A stretch of 64,000 nt of DNA from CAYRSS01 sp964426945 (GCA_964426945.1 CAYRSS010000005.1:62001-126000), one strand, 5' to 3'; shown: positions 8,761-18,451, numbered from the stretch's first letter. Numbers and translations: made by a program. The notes: generated from the letters alone by a model not told the origin.

Positions 8761-9411
8761 CTAATCGCCCCCGCCTGCCGCCACCCGTCGGAACGCCGCC
8801 CGGTGAATCCGGCTTCCCGCCCGCGAGAACTTGATCTCGAAATTGGTGCCGCCCCACTCGCCACCCGGTCCGCGGCCGGTGGATTCCCATTCGATGGGCC
8901 GGAGCTCAGGATGGGCGGTGAGTTCCCGGGCGATCTGCTCGAAATACTCGTCGTGGTCCGACTGCGCCAGCCAGAGGCCGCCCGGCTTGAGGCAGCGGAC
9001 CGCCGCCGCGACGAACGGCGCCTGCACGAGGCGGCGCTTGTGATGCCGTTTCTTGGGCCAGGGGTCGGGGTGATACAGGTGCAGCGCGTCGACTGACTCG
9101 GCCACGAGGTGCTGCATCACGAAGATCTTCGCGTCGGTGCGCATCACGCGGACATTGGTCAGGCCGCGCCGCGCCATGCGGTCGGCGCAGTAGCGGTAGT
9201 ATTTGCTCGCCCACTCGATGCCGAGCATGCGGATCTCGGGGTTCGCCCGGGCCCGGCTCAGCAGAAACCCCCCCTTGCCGCAGCCGATTTCCAGCTCGAA
9301 CGGCCCGGGCGTCGGGAAGAGACAGGCCGGGTCGAATGCCTCCCCCTCGGCGGGTGGCGCAACGATGATCTCGTCTGCGGTCATCACGCGGGCATTATGG
9401 CGGCGGGCCAC
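8761..9411 (-). CDS. trmB: tRNA (guanine-N7-)-methyltransferase TrmB
   Basis: 216 residues from the GTG. TrmB methylates G46 in the tRNA variable loop using S-adenosylmethionine. Visible motifs are the SAM-binding 'FELEIGCGKGGFLL', 'GIEWASKYY' and the family signature 'YHPDPWPKKRHHKRRL'. The GTG is preferred because 'ARRHN' matches the basic N-terminus of short TrmB proteins. An ATG nine codons later (base 9384) is possible and neither has a clear ribosome-binding site. It is convergent with the PDZ-like gene, 11 bases away. Confidence 0.93.
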   Translation of the reverse strand: MARRHNARVMTADEIIVAPPAEGEAFDPACLFPTPGPFELEIGCGKGGFLLSRARANPEIRMLGIEWASKYYRYCADRMARRGLTNVRVMRTDAKIFVMQHLVAESVDALHLYHPDPWPKKRHHKRRLVQAPFVAAAVRCLKPGGLWLAQSDHDEYFEQIARELTAHPELRPIEWESTGRGPGGEWGGTNFEIKFSRAGSRIHRAAFRRVAAGGGD

Positions 9412-9463
9412 GGCGATGCCAGCGAGGCGGCGGATCGCCCTGTCACCCTGCGTCGCCCGCGGC

Positions 9464-9469
9464 TATAAT
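9464..9469 (+). promoter_or_regulatory. -10 element upstream of the yggS-like gene
   Basis: A perfect TATAAT about 124 bases before the ATG. No recognisable -35. It implies a long leader. Confidence 0.4.
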
Positions 9470-9592
9470 CGATGGCCCGTTCGGAATGCGAGGTTGATCG
9501 ACCGCGCCGCCCGGCGATCGCCGGTCACCAGACGCGGCCGGGCCGCGGCGGAGCCGGACCCCGCCGCCGGGAACCAGGGAAGGGGCCGCCCC

Positions 9593-10396
9593 ATGCGGAC
9601 GCAGCTTGCGGAGAACCTCCAGCGCGTCGAGGCGCGCATCCGCGCCGCCTGCGAGCGGGCAGGCCGCCCGCGCAGCGAGGTTACGCTCGTCGCGGTCACC
9701 AAGTACGCCGAGCCCGAGCTTATCCAGGACCTGATTGAACTGGGCGTGCGGGACCTCGGCGAGAGCCGCGTGCAGGAGTTCACGCGCCGCGCCGCCCTCA
9801 TCCACGAATGGCTCGCGCGGCGACCGAAAGATGAGCCGCCCGTCTCCCCCCCGCGATGGCACATGATCGGTCACCTGCAGCGCAACAAGGTCAAGTCCCT
9901 GCTGCCATGGGTGGACGTAATTCACTCGGTCGACACGCTGCGCCTGGCCGAGGAGATCAACACCAACGGGGCAAAGCTCGGCCGCGTGGTCGACGTGATG
10001 ATCGAGGTGCACGCCAGTGAAGAGGCCACCAAGCAGGGTATCGCCGTCCCGGCGGTCACACACTTTGCGGCCGAAATCGCCGGGCTGAGCCACCTGCGGG
10101 TCTGCGGCCTGATGACGATGGCCCCGCTGACCGATGACGCGGATCAGATCCGCCAGGTGTTCGAGCGGGTGCGCGAACTGTTCGACGAGGTCGCGGGCGA
10201 GCGGCTCTGCGGCCCGGCGTTCCGCTGCCTGTCGATGGGTATGAGTCACGACTTCGAGCACGCCATCGGTGCGGGCGCCACCCACGTACGAATCGGCTCG
10301 GCCCTTTTCGAAGGGATCGAGGGAGTGCAGCTCGCCGCGACGCACGACGCACCCACCGCCGCCGACCCGTCCGGGGACGACGACGCCAGCGACTGA
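9593..10396 (+). CDS. YggS/PROSC-family pyridoxal-phosphate homeostasis protein
   Basis: 267 residues. Fold-type III PLP-binding protein with no known catalytic substrate; the family buffers PLP and affects amino-acid balance. Motifs are 'VTLVAVTKYA' with the PLP lysine K37, 'LGESRVQE', 'WHMIGHLQRNK', 'GLMTMAPL', 'LSMGMSHDFEHAI' and 'VRIGSALF'. The ATG follows AGGGAAGGGG and matches the family start. The C-terminal 20 residues are an acidic, low-complexity extension. Confidence 0.93.
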   Translation: MRTQLAENLQRVEARIRAACERAGRPRSEVTLVAVTKYAEPELIQDLIELGVRDLGESRVQEFTRRAALIHEWLARRPKDEPPVSPPRWHMIGHLQRNKVKSLLPWVDVIHSVDTLRLAEEINTNGAKLGRVVDVMIEVHASEEATKQGIAVPAVTHFAAEIAGLSHLRVCGLMTMAPLTDDADQIRQVFERVRELFDEVAGERLCGPAFRCLSMGMSHDFEHAIGAGATHVRIGSALFEGIEGVQLAATHDAPTAADPSGDDDASD

Positions 10397-10409
10397 CCCC
10401 GCTCAGGGC

Positions 10410-10682
10410 TCAGTCGATCAGCACATCCGCGAGCGGCGAGAGGCTCATGACCGCGGACCGCATGACGATCACCTTGCCCCGGTTCGCTGTCAGGCCGCTG
10501 CGGCGAATGTCGGCGAGGTAGGCCTCCTTGGAAAGGTGCCCGTCGCGGCAGTCGTGCAGATCGGCATCGCGCAGGACGAAGAGATTCTCCGTATACTCGC
10601 TGAGAAGGCCGATATAGATAATCGACGTGCCGGTATCGAGCACGACGCGTTGATTCAGAAGCGGCGAAAGCGGGTCGGACAT
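10410..10682 (-). CDS. Small conserved-looking protein, possible Sm-like fold
   Basis: 90 residues, ATG preceded by GAAGGAG. The sequence 'LLNQRVVLDTGTSIIYIGLL' looks like the first strands of an Sm/LSm barrel, and 'GKVIVMRSAVMSLSPL' would suit a closing strand. The middle is acidic with His and Cys ('RDADLHDCRDGHLSKEAYL'). I do not recognise a named family; an RNA-binding or adaptor role is only a suggestion from fold resemblance. It is convergent with the yggS-like gene and divergent from trpB. Confidence 0.75.
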   Translation of the reverse strand: MSDPLSPLLNQRVVLDTGTSIIYIGLLSEYTENLFVLRDADLHDCRDGHLSKEAYLADIRRSGLTANRGKVIVMRSAVMSLSPLADVLID

Positions 10683-10852
10683 GCGGAGAGCTCCTTCGGC
10701 CCCTGTTGCTGTCGGATCATAGCGGCGCTGCGCCCGTGGGAAAACGCGGGGGGCGCCACAGAGCGGCCGAAGCCCGCCGGTCAGGCCGCGGTCCCGCACA
10801 CTCTCCCGGGGGTCATGGGGTGCCCGCCAGCGACGCGCAGACCATCGACATC

Positions 10853-12073
<1,221 letters not shown>

Positions 12074-12411
12074 CGCCGGCAGCGGCCGCGGCCGGAGAGA
12101 CGCCTAGGCGTTCTCACTTCATTTTGTGGTGCCTTCGCGTGACCGCTTCGCTCTCTGGCGGCGACTCAGGCGCGCCCCTTGAGCGCACGGCCGCGCCAAC
12201 GAGGGCTCGGCGGCGCTACCCCCGGTCCCCCAGCCTCCCTGACCTCGCGCGATACAGGGAAGAAACAAACCCCCGCCATCCGCGGGCGTACAACTGATAG
12301 GAAGGCCGACGGCGTCCGCGGCGGGTGAGGTCCCGCTCCGCGTCGCTGCCGGCGGCCTTCGGTGGCCAGGCGGAGCCGGCCCCGCTTTCGTCTGCGAAAG
12401 GAGACCCGCAT
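12074..12411 (+). other. trpB-hpf intergenic region
   Basis: About 340 bases with the trpB terminator at its start and, just before hpf, a good ribosome-binding site (GAAAGGAG). The middle has G+C-rich, partly self-complementary stretches and one A-rich patch (GGAAGAAACAAA near 12257). No reading frame there looks coding. A promoter for hpf must lie here, but I cannot fix it. Confidence 0.4.
12095..12115 (+). terminator. trpB terminator
   Basis: GAGA-CGCC / GGCG-TTCTC stem with one bulged base, followed within a few bases by CATTTTG. Confidence 0.5.
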
Positions 12412-12753
12412 ATGATGATGGACATCGCCACGCGGAATGTTCCCATGGGCAAGGCGCTCAAAGAGTTGGTTGAGCGACGCCTCGGTTTCGCCCTCTCGCG
12501 CTTCGCCAGCCGCATCAGCCGGATGCGGGTGACCGTCGCGGACCTGAACGGCCCGCGGGGAGGCATCGACAAGCGCTGTACCGTCGAGGTACAGCTCGCT
12601 TCGGCCGGAACGCTTACCGCCGATGTCGCAGACGAAACGCTCGAGTCGGCGATCAGCCGGGCCGCAGACCGCATTGCCCGCCGCGTGCGCGAGGAACTCC
12701 ATCGTCGCTGGGCGCTCAAGCGCCGGGACCGCATCAGCGCCTCGGGCAAGTAG
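12412..12753 (+). CDS. hpf: Short ribosome hibernation-promoting factor (HPF/RaiA family)
   Basis: 113 residues. The family binds the 30S decoding region and inactivates ribosomes in slow growth. It shows the pattern 'IATRNVPMGKALKELVERRL', then 'RMRVTVADLNGP', 'CTVEVQLA' and 'ESAISRAADRIARRVREEL'. It is the short form, without the C-terminal dimerisation domain of long HPF. The ATG is preceded by GAAAGGAGACCC; three consecutive Met-like codons leave an ambiguity of one or two residues. Confidence 0.88.
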   Translation: MMMDIATRNVPMGKALKELVERRLGFALSRFASRISRMRVTVADLNGPRGGIDKRCTVEVQLASAGTLTADVADETLESAISRAADRIARRVREELHRRWALKRRDRISASGK

Positions 12754-12860
12754 GAGCAAGCGAGGTTTCGCGCGGGCCGCACACTGACCCGCGCATGAAC
12801 GAACTGTCGGGTTCTCCTCCGGGGCGTCTCGCCAAGGATGGAGTCACCCCGCGGAGAACG

Positions 12861-12907
12861 GCGGGCGGCCGATGTCGGCGAGCGCCCGTGTCTGATCGGC
12901 CGCCCGC
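12861..12907. repeat. Perfect 13-base inverted repeat downstream of hpf
   Basis: The arms GCGGGCGGCCGAT and ATCGGCCGCCCGC enclose 21 bases. It lies 107 bases past the hpf stop and 105 bases past the end of the opposing membrane-protein gene. It may be a bidirectional terminator, but neither side has a U tract. Nothing else is visible in 12754-13012. Confidence 0.5.
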
Positions 12908-13012
12908 GGGACGAGAACCAGAACAGCCTGTAATCAACGCGCCCGGCTCCGCGCATGCGGTCGCCGGGCGCCTTCGTTTTTCCGGTGTATGGCGCAAGCG
13001 CCGATCGGCGAA

Positions 13013-13969
13013 TCAGCTTTCCGCCAGTGCCGACCCGGGAGGCGGACTGTGGCTCGACAGCGCCGCGCGCAGCGTGGTGTACACCAGGAGCCGCTGCTGA
13101 GCCATTCCCCACATTCGGACAGTCAGCTGCGCGCCATCATGGGTGATGAAGAGCGTCTGCTGCACGAAATCCACGACGACAACGGCCTGAGACAGGTCGA
13201 TCGCTCGGACCCACGGGCGGCCCGCCCCACCGATCCGGTGAACCACGACCTCAAGACGCTGCGGCACGATCCGCAGGTGCGTGGGCATGAAGTACGTCAT
13301 CGCGGCGAACACCGCGAGGATGCCGGTCAGCATTTTGAGGGGCATGTGCGGACCGGAGAACAGGTCGACCCCGAGGCTCACGCTGCGAATCGCCGCGCTG
13401 ACGCCGTGCGCCGCGAAGAAACCGGCGACAAACACGGTCAACCCGAGGGCGTTCGTCGCGAGCGTGCGTCGGCTATCCTGTCGCCGCTCCAGACCGGCGG
13501 ATTCGCTCAGATCGACCCGTGTGGGCAGAACGGGACCCAGTTCAGCCGGCTCGAACGGCACGTCGACCAGTTCTTCCGCATCCGGCAGCTCCCCGATCAC
13601 CCAGAGCCGGTGAGACTCATCCGGCTCGTCCGCCTCGGCCGGAAGCCTGCCCGCCGACAGTTCTCGACGCGCCCGGACCAGCCGCAGCACCGCCAACACG
13701 AGCAGCCACGGCGCGAGGAAGATGATCAGCGACAACGTGCTCGCCCCAACCCCCCCCGACGAAACCCAATCACGAATCCAGCGCAGGCCGAGTACATGCG
13801 GCGACACGCTCGTGAAGAAGCCAACGTAGAGCAGGAACACGATCAGCGGCGGCACGAGCCGCCCCTCCGCGCGCAGCCCCGACCGCCGGGCGGTCGCGAC
13901 GCGCAGCGCGGTCGACCTCGCATCGGCGGGTTCCTCTGACCTCGCCCCCAGTGACGGCTCGCCGGTCAC
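13013..13969 (-). CDS. Membrane protein of unknown function (four predicted helices)
   Basis: 318 residues. Hydrophobic segments occur near residues 40-60 ('VPPLIVFLLYVGFF'), 77-97 ('TLSLIIFLAPWLLVLAVLRL'), 173-195 and 212-232. The C-terminal third is a soluble, strand-rich segment ('RIVPQRLEVVVHRIGG', 'QAVVVVDFVQQTLFITHDG') that could be a small beta domain. GTG start with GAGGG nine bases upstream, 15 bases after the preceding gene's stop, so co-transcribed with the zinc-ribbon membrane protein. I do not recognise a family. Confidence 0.8.
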   Translation of the reverse strand: MTGEPSLGARSEEPADARSTALRVATARRSGLRAEGRLVPPLIVFLLYVGFFTSVSPHVLGLRWIRDWVSSGGVGASTLSLIIFLAPWLLVLAVLRLVRARRELSAGRLPAEADEPDESHRLWVIGELPDAEELVDVPFEPAELGPVLPTRVDLSESAGLERRQDSRRTLATNALGLTVFVAGFFAAHGVSAAIRSVSLGVDLFSGPHMPLKMLTGILAVFAAMTYFMPTHLRIVPQRLEVVVHRIGGAGRPWVRAIDLSQAVVVVDFVQQTLFITHDGAQLTVRMWGMAQQRLLVYTTLRAALSSHSPPPGSALAES

Positions 13970-13984
13970 CTCGCGGCCCTCGCC

Positions 13985-15367
13985 TCAGAAGTTCGCGTAT
14001 CGCACCTGCGGGATGATCCGGACATACCGCATTAACCCGCCGACCACGAGAAGCACATTGCCCGTCAGGACGACCCACACTTCCAGCGGCGCCCCCCACA
14101 CCATGCGCCCCCGGATCATCTGCGTCAGCCAGTCCTGAAACGCCATGAAACTGGTCACGAGCGAACCATTGAACAGGCAGAACGACCAGCTGTAGGCGGC
14201 CTCGAAGAACAGCACCCGTCGCGCGTGCTGCGGATCGGGCAACTGGCGGCGGAGGAAGACCCACCCGATCGCCACCGCGGCGACGCCGCGGTGCATCGCC
14301 CAGGCGGCCAACCCCGCGGCGGTGCCCATGGGCAGCGGCATCGCAATCTTGTTGAACAGCCCGGGGGGACCACCGGGAATCAGGATGATGCACGCCCAAA
14401 GCCACACCGCGGCGCAGCCGGCGATGGCGATGTACTGCCGCGCCGCAAAACGCCGAGCGCCCGCTTCAGACTCCCGCATCGGCAACGCCGCGTAGAACCG
14501 CGAAGGGTGCAGCAGCACCTCGACGGTGGCGAGGGCGAGCTCTCGCAGCGACAAGGAAGACTCCACGGCGGGCAGCCATCGCCGACGCCCTGGTTCGACG
14601 GACAGTGCCACATCAAGCCCGCATTCCGTGCACCGGCCGCCGACGGGAAGATGGCGGAGGTCGTAACCGCACGCTTCGCAGCGCGGGCTGCGCTCATCGG
14701 ATCCGTCCTCTGCCCGGGCTCCGACGGCGGCCCTCCCGAGCCACCAGAGACCGAAGACGATCGCGATCATGGCACTCTGCACGTGCTGGAGTGAATAGAC
14801 CTGATACGTGCTTACGGCCGTCCAATAGACAGAGAGCGAGCGCACCACCTCATACACGAACCAGCCCTGCAGATTCCAGAGGAGCAGCCCGGCAAGGGCC
14901 GGCCAGGCCGTGGCAGCCGCGGCTGCGAACCCGCGCCGCAGGCCGCCCCAGCGCGAGCCGGAACCTTGAATCAAAGGCCATTGGAGCACCGCCGCCACGC
15001 ATGCTGCGGCGAGCGTCGCCGCGGGGATGGCGGCAAGGAAGCCATACAATGGCGCCGCACGACCCGCGGCGGCGTCATTCCAGAGGTACACCACCTCCTC
15101 GACCGCGTCCTCCAGGGGGTGGCCGTCCGCGGCGCGTTCGAGCACGCGGTGCAGTCCGAGCATCTCGGCGCCGATCACCACCGCCGGCAACACCAGGGAA
15201 GCCAGGACGAGGTGGAGCGCGGCAACCGCCAGCGGACCGCGGGCCAGCCGCAACGCCGCGCGCGATGGCGAGAAAGGGCGGGAGAACGGCGCGAGCAGCG
15301 CCGTCATGAGCGGGCCCCGGACCGGCTCCGCAGGGGGCGGGACAGGTTGAGGTTCCGCGGAAGTCAT
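13985..15367 (-). CDS. Polytopic membrane protein with zinc ribbon
   Basis: 460 residues with about eight hydrophobic segments. In the middle (about residues 230-255) is a CxxC...CxxC zinc ribbon, 'CEACGYDLRHLP' then 'CTECG', a motif common in Planctomycetota membrane proteins. The overall arrangement recalls Yip1-like integral proteins, but that is not secure. ATG chosen over a TTG one codon earlier. It is the first gene of a two-gene minus-strand unit and divergent from the CDGSH gene. Confidence 0.82.
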   Translation of the reverse strand: MTSAEPQPVPPPAEPVRGPLMTALLAPFSRPFSPSRAALRLARGPLAVAALHLVLASLVLPAVVIGAEMLGLHRVLERAADGHPLEDAVEEVVYLWNDAAAGRAAPLYGFLAAIPAATLAAACVAAVLQWPLIQGSGSRWGGLRRGFAAAAATAWPALAGLLLWNLQGWFVYEVVRSLSVYWTAVSTYQVYSLQHVQSAMIAIVFGLWWLGRAAVGARAEDGSDERSPRCEACGYDLRHLPVGGRCTECGLDVALSVEPGRRRWLPAVESSLSLRELALATVEVLLHPSRFYAALPMRESEAGARRFAARQYIAIAGCAAVWLWACIILIPGGPPGLFNKIAMPLPMGTAAGLAAWAMHRGVAAVAIGWVFLRRQLPDPQHARRVLFFEAAYSWSFCLFNGSLVTSFMAFQDWLTQMIRGRMVWGAPLEVWVVLTGNVLLVVGGLMRYVRIIPQVRYANF

Positions 15368-15510
15368 CAAGCGAGCAGACTCCCGTTCCGGGACCGCGTC
15401 GCCACCTGCCTCGGCTGCGACGGGGTGACGAGTCGGGCGCGGTTGCGTGAACGCCCCGGCCAGACGATGCTAGCGAAGCGTGCGGCCTCCGCGCGCCGGG
15501 AGAGGACACG

Positions 15511-15750
15511 ATGACCGAGCCCAGACACGGCCACAAGCCCATCGTCCTCGACGAGACGGCAGGCAAGAAGGCCTACTGCCAGTGCGGCCTGTCCGAGAAG
15601 CTGCCTTACTGCGACGGCGCCCACGCCCGCCACGGCACCGGCGTCACGCCGATCGTGGTCGAACTTGCCGCCCCCGGCAAGAAGTCGGTCTGCCAGTGCC
15701 ACCGCAGCGCTGACAAGCCCTGGTGCGACGGCACGCACGGCCGGGTGTAG
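15511..15750 (+). CDS. Tandem CDGSH iron-sulfur protein
   Basis: 79 residues made of two CDGSH motifs: 'CQCGLSEKLPYCDGAH' and 'CQCHRSADKPWCDGTH', each C-x-C-x2-S-x3-P-x-C-D-G-x-H. Each should bind one [2Fe-2S] cluster with three Cys and one His. Soluble, no membrane anchor, so of the Miner2/bacterial tandem class. A role in electron transfer or redox sensing is inferred from the family. ATG with GGGAGAGG upstream. The prepilin peptidase starts 25 bases after its stop, suggesting co-transcription. Confidence 0.93.
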   Translation: MTEPRHGHKPIVLDETAGKKAYCQCGLSEKLPYCDGAHARHGTGVTPIVVELAAPGKKSVCQCHRSADKPWCDGTHGRV

Positions 15751-15775
15751 CCGCGTGGAAGATGGAACCCTGGCG

Positions 15776-17296
15776 ATGGTGATCGCGGCCCTGTGGTGGA
15801 TCTTCTTCTGGTCCGCCGTCGGGCTGTGCGTCGGCAGCTTTCTGAACGTCATCATCTACCGCGTCCCACGCGACCAGTCGCTGCGCGAGCCGCTCTGGTC
15901 CGCCTGTCCGCGATGCGGCCATCGGATCCGGTGGTACGACAACCTGCCGGTCTTGAGCTTCATCCGCCTCGGCGGCCGCTGCCGCGACTGCGCGACGCCT
16001 ATCGCATCGCGCTACGCGGTGGTCGAGCTGCTGATGGCCATCCTGGTCCTCCTCATACTGGACGCTTTCTTCATCGGCCAGGTTCGCAGCGGTTTCGATA
16101 CTTCTTGCTTTGTCTCGCTCAACGATCACCTCGCCGTGAACTGGCCGATCCTGCTGGCCCACGTGATCCTGCTCGGCTGCCTGCTGTCGATGTCGGCTAT
16201 CGACCTGGAGCACTACTGGGTTGATGTGCGCTTCACGAACATCGCCACGCTTGCCGGGTTCGTGCTGCACACGATCTGGACGCCGCGGGCGCGTACCGAC
16301 TGGCCCCGCCCCGGCGACGCGCTCTCCGCCACGAGTTTGGGCGCCCTCGCCGGTCTGGGGGTTTCAGGGCTGATCCTCTGGCTGCTGCGGCGGCGTGGGG
16401 ACGACGCCCCGGACATGCCGGTGACGCTGGAGACGCCCGATGAGCCGACGCCGGCCCCGTCCGTGGGAGGGTCCATCCCCGAGATGCCCGCGCCGGCCGA
16501 TGCCGCTGAGGGGGTGGATCCCGCCCTCGCCGAGACGGCGCCCCAAGGGCCGCCCGATCGCCCCTCCCGAGCGCTGGTCTGGTGGCTCGCCTTGATCTTT
16601 CTTTCGCTCGTGGGTTCGCTGGTGGCGGTCGAGGGCTTCGGCGTCGCGATTCCGCACACCGCCCGCGCCCTGGTCCCGATCGTGCTGGTGTTCCTCCTTA
16701 TTGTGGTCGAGGGCTGGCAGGAGCGCGAGAGCGACCGGCAGATCATGGAGGCCATCGACGAGGAGCGCTCGGAGGCACGCGGGATGGTGCTCCGCGAACT
16801 GGCGATCCTGCTCCCGGCCGTGATGATGGGTGCCGTTGCGTGGTTCTACTACCGTTCCAACTCCGAGCCGGCCTCCGCGCTGCTGCACACACGGTTCAGC
16901 CTGCCCGGGTTTGATCTGTTCCGGCAGTGGGAACCGCTGCGTGGCGTGGCCACCGCGGCAACCGGCTACCTTATCGGCGGCGCGGTAGGTTGGGCAGTGC
17001 GGATCGTTTTCACCCTGATCTTCGGCAAGGAGGCCTTCGGCGCCGGTGACATCCATCTCCTCGCGGCGGCGGGATGCGTGGCGGGCTGGCCCGTGGCGGT
17101 CATGGGGTTCGTGCTCAGTTGCCTGCTGGCGCTGACAGGCTGGATCGTGGCGCTGCCGCGCAAGAGTGCCCGGGCGATCCCGCTGGGACCTTGGCTGTCG
17201 CTGGGGTTTCTGATCATCATCGTGTTCTACGAGCCGCTGTTGCGCTGGCGACCGATCGCTGGCGTGATCGACGCGTCGCGCCTGTTATTTCCCTGA
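15776..17296 (+). CDS. pilD: Prepilin peptidase (A24 family) with large central insertion
   Basis: 506 residues, about twice the usual 250-290. This membrane aspartic protease cleaves and N-methylates prepilins. The N-terminal part has 'GSFLNVIIYRVPRD' and the zinc tetracysteine 'CPRCGHRIRWYDNLP'...'CRDC'. The two catalytic regions are 'SAIDLEHYWVD' (D143) and 'GAGDIHLL' (D425). They are 282 residues apart because of an inserted region with a Pro/Ala/Glu-rich stretch and further hydrophobic helices. It is the only such peptidase here and should serve the pilin encoded near 35.8 kb. A GTG seven codons upstream is an alternative start. Confidence 0.92.
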   Translation: MVIAALWWIFFWSAVGLCVGSFLNVIIYRVPRDQSLREPLWSACPRCGHRIRWYDNLPVLSFIRLGGRCRDCATPIASRYAVVELLMAILVLLILDAFFIGQVRSGFDTSCFVSLNDHLAVNWPILLAHVILLGCLLSMSAIDLEHYWVDVRFTNIATLAGFVLHTIWTPRARTDWPRPGDALSATSLGALAGLGVSGLILWLLRRRGDDAPDMPVTLETPDEPTPAPSVGGSIPEMPAPADAAEGVDPALAETAPQGPPDRPSRALVWWLALIFLSLVGSLVAVEGFGVAIPHTARALVPIVLVFLLIVVEGWQERESDRQIMEAIDEERSEARGMVLRELAILLPAVMMGAVAWFYYRSNSEPASALLHTRFSLPGFDLFRQWEPLRGVATAATGYLIGGAVGWAVRIVFTLIFGKEAFGAGDIHLLAAAGCVAGWPVAVMGFVLSCLLALTGWIVALPRKSARAIPLGPWLSLGFLIIIVFYEPLLRWRPIAGVIDASRLLFP

Positions 17297-17328
17297 AACT
17301 CACAGGCCGGCGATCGGAGACGCCGAAG

Positions 17329-17361
17329 ATGAGTCTTGCCTTTCAGCAGATCAAAGTCTAG
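17329..17361 (+). other. Ten-codon leader ending in TAG, in frame with the LapA-like gene
   Basis: An ATG with CGGAGA nine bases upstream opens the frame 'MSLAFQQIKV', then TAG at 17359-17361. The same frame continues without another stop into the LapA-like protein. LapA-type proteins commonly begin with a short cytosolic 'FxQIKxY' stretch followed directly by the first helix, so the TAG sits where a Tyr codon would be expected. It may be a one-base mutation or read error, a readthrough site, or a true stop with reinitiation at GTG 17377. Confidence 0.55.
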
Positions 17362-17376
17362 GTTCGCCTCGCCGCC

Positions 17377-17718
17377 GTGCTGTTTGTGGCCGTGGCGATT
17401 GCGATCGTCCTGTTCATGAACCGCCGGAACGAGGTCTCGGTCTGGTTCTTCTGGCTAACGGACGAGTCGCGGAAAATCAACGTCGTGTGGCTGTTGCTGA
17501 CCACGGCGAGCGCCACGCTGCTGTGCGCACGCGTCTTGTGGGTGGGACGCACGCTGTACGGCGACATGAAGCGCCTCCGCGCCAGCGAACAGGAAAAGAA
17601 GAAGGCGGAAGACCTCCGGCGCAGGGAGGAAGCCGTCGCCCGGCGCGAGCGTGAAGCGATTCAGGGCGTGCCGCCGGCGGCTGATGCTGATAGGGAGCAG
17701 GGGAAGGAAGAGACGTAG
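17377..17718 (+). CDS. LapA-like small membrane protein (5' end interrupted by TAG)
   Basis: 113 residues from the GTG; the natural start is probably the ATG at 17329, cut off by an in-frame TAG. There are two hydrophobic helices ('AVAIAIVLFM' and 'VVWLLLTTASATLLCARVLW') separated by 'NRRNEVSVWFFWL', as in LapA/DUF1049 proteins, then a charged coiled coil ('KRLRASEQEKKKAEDLRRRE'). The GTG has no clear ribosome-binding site of its own. Function is unknown; some family members assist lipopolysaccharide assembly. It lies between the prepilin peptidase and the OmpA lipoprotein. Confidence 0.7.
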   Translation: MLFVAVAIAIVLFMNRRNEVSVWFFWLTDESRKINVVWLLLTTASATLLCARVLWVGRTLYGDMKRLRASEQEKKKAEDLRRREEAVARREREAIQGVPPAADADREQGKEET

Positions 17719-17794
17719 GCTGGCGGAATCGATCCGGCCGGATGAACCATCGGCGCGGATCGCCAATCGCGGCAGCCCCAGAGGAGTCAAGACC

Positions 17795-18451
17795 ATGAAA
17801 CTCGTTCGTTTCGCAGTCAGTTCGCTGGTGCTTGTGGGAATGGCGGCCGGGTGCAGCGGCAAAAAGGACGGTGTCAGCCTGGAGGAGCAGAACCGCAGCC
17901 TGTCTAACCAGATCGACCAGTGCGAGGACGCCCTCCGCGCCGCGCAGGGCGATCGCGACACGCTGATGGCGCGGCTCAACGAGGCGAATCGCGATCTTGA
18001 GGCGATGCGCGCCCAGCTCGCCAGTGCGCCGACGCCCACCGAGGCCGCCCCCGGGTGGACCGCGGTGCCGGGCGGCGCCATGATCGCCATTGAAGATGAA
18101 ATCCTCTTCGAATCAGGCCGGGCCGTCCTGCGGGATAAGGCGCGCGGCCGCCTCGACAGCATCGTAAGCACGCTCAAGGGCGAGTACGGGGACAAGGACG
18201 TCCTTGTCTTCGGGCACACCGATAACCAGCCCATCAAGAAGAGCGGCTGGGCCGACAACCTGGAGCTCGGCGCGCAGCGGTCGCTGGCCGTGACGCGGTA
18301 CCTCCGCGACAACGGCATTGCCCCGCGTCGGCTGATCCCCTCCAGCGCCGGCGAGTATCGCCCCCGGGCGAGCAATTCGAGCAACAACGGCCGACAGGCG
18401 AATCGCCGCGTGGAAATCTACGCCATCGACCTGACCGCCCTGCGTAACTGA
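17795..18451 (+). CDS. OmpA/Pal-type peptidoglycan-binding lipoprotein with coiled coil
   Basis: 218 residues. Signal peptide with a lipobox-like 'MAAGC' (C20), a coiled-coil segment at about 28-78 ('SLEEQNRSLSNQIDQCEDAL'), and an OmpA C-terminal domain at about 95-210 with 'GHTDNQPIKK', 'NLELGAQRSLAVTRYL' and 'NRRVEIYAI'. It should anchor the outer membrane to peptidoglycan. The helical neck before the OmpA domain is reminiscent of MotB-type proteins, but no motor gene is nearby. ATG with GAGGAG upstream. Confidence 0.9.
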   Translation: MKLVRFAVSSLVLVGMAAGCSGKKDGVSLEEQNRSLSNQIDQCEDALRAAQGDRDTLMARLNEANRDLEAMRAQLASAPTPTEAAPGWTAVPGGAMIAIEDEILFESGRAVLRDKARGRLDSIVSTLKGEYGDKDVLVFGHTDNQPIKKSGWADNLELGAQRSLAVTRYLRDNGIAPRRLIPSSAGEYRPRASNSSNNGRQANRRVEIYAIDLTALRN

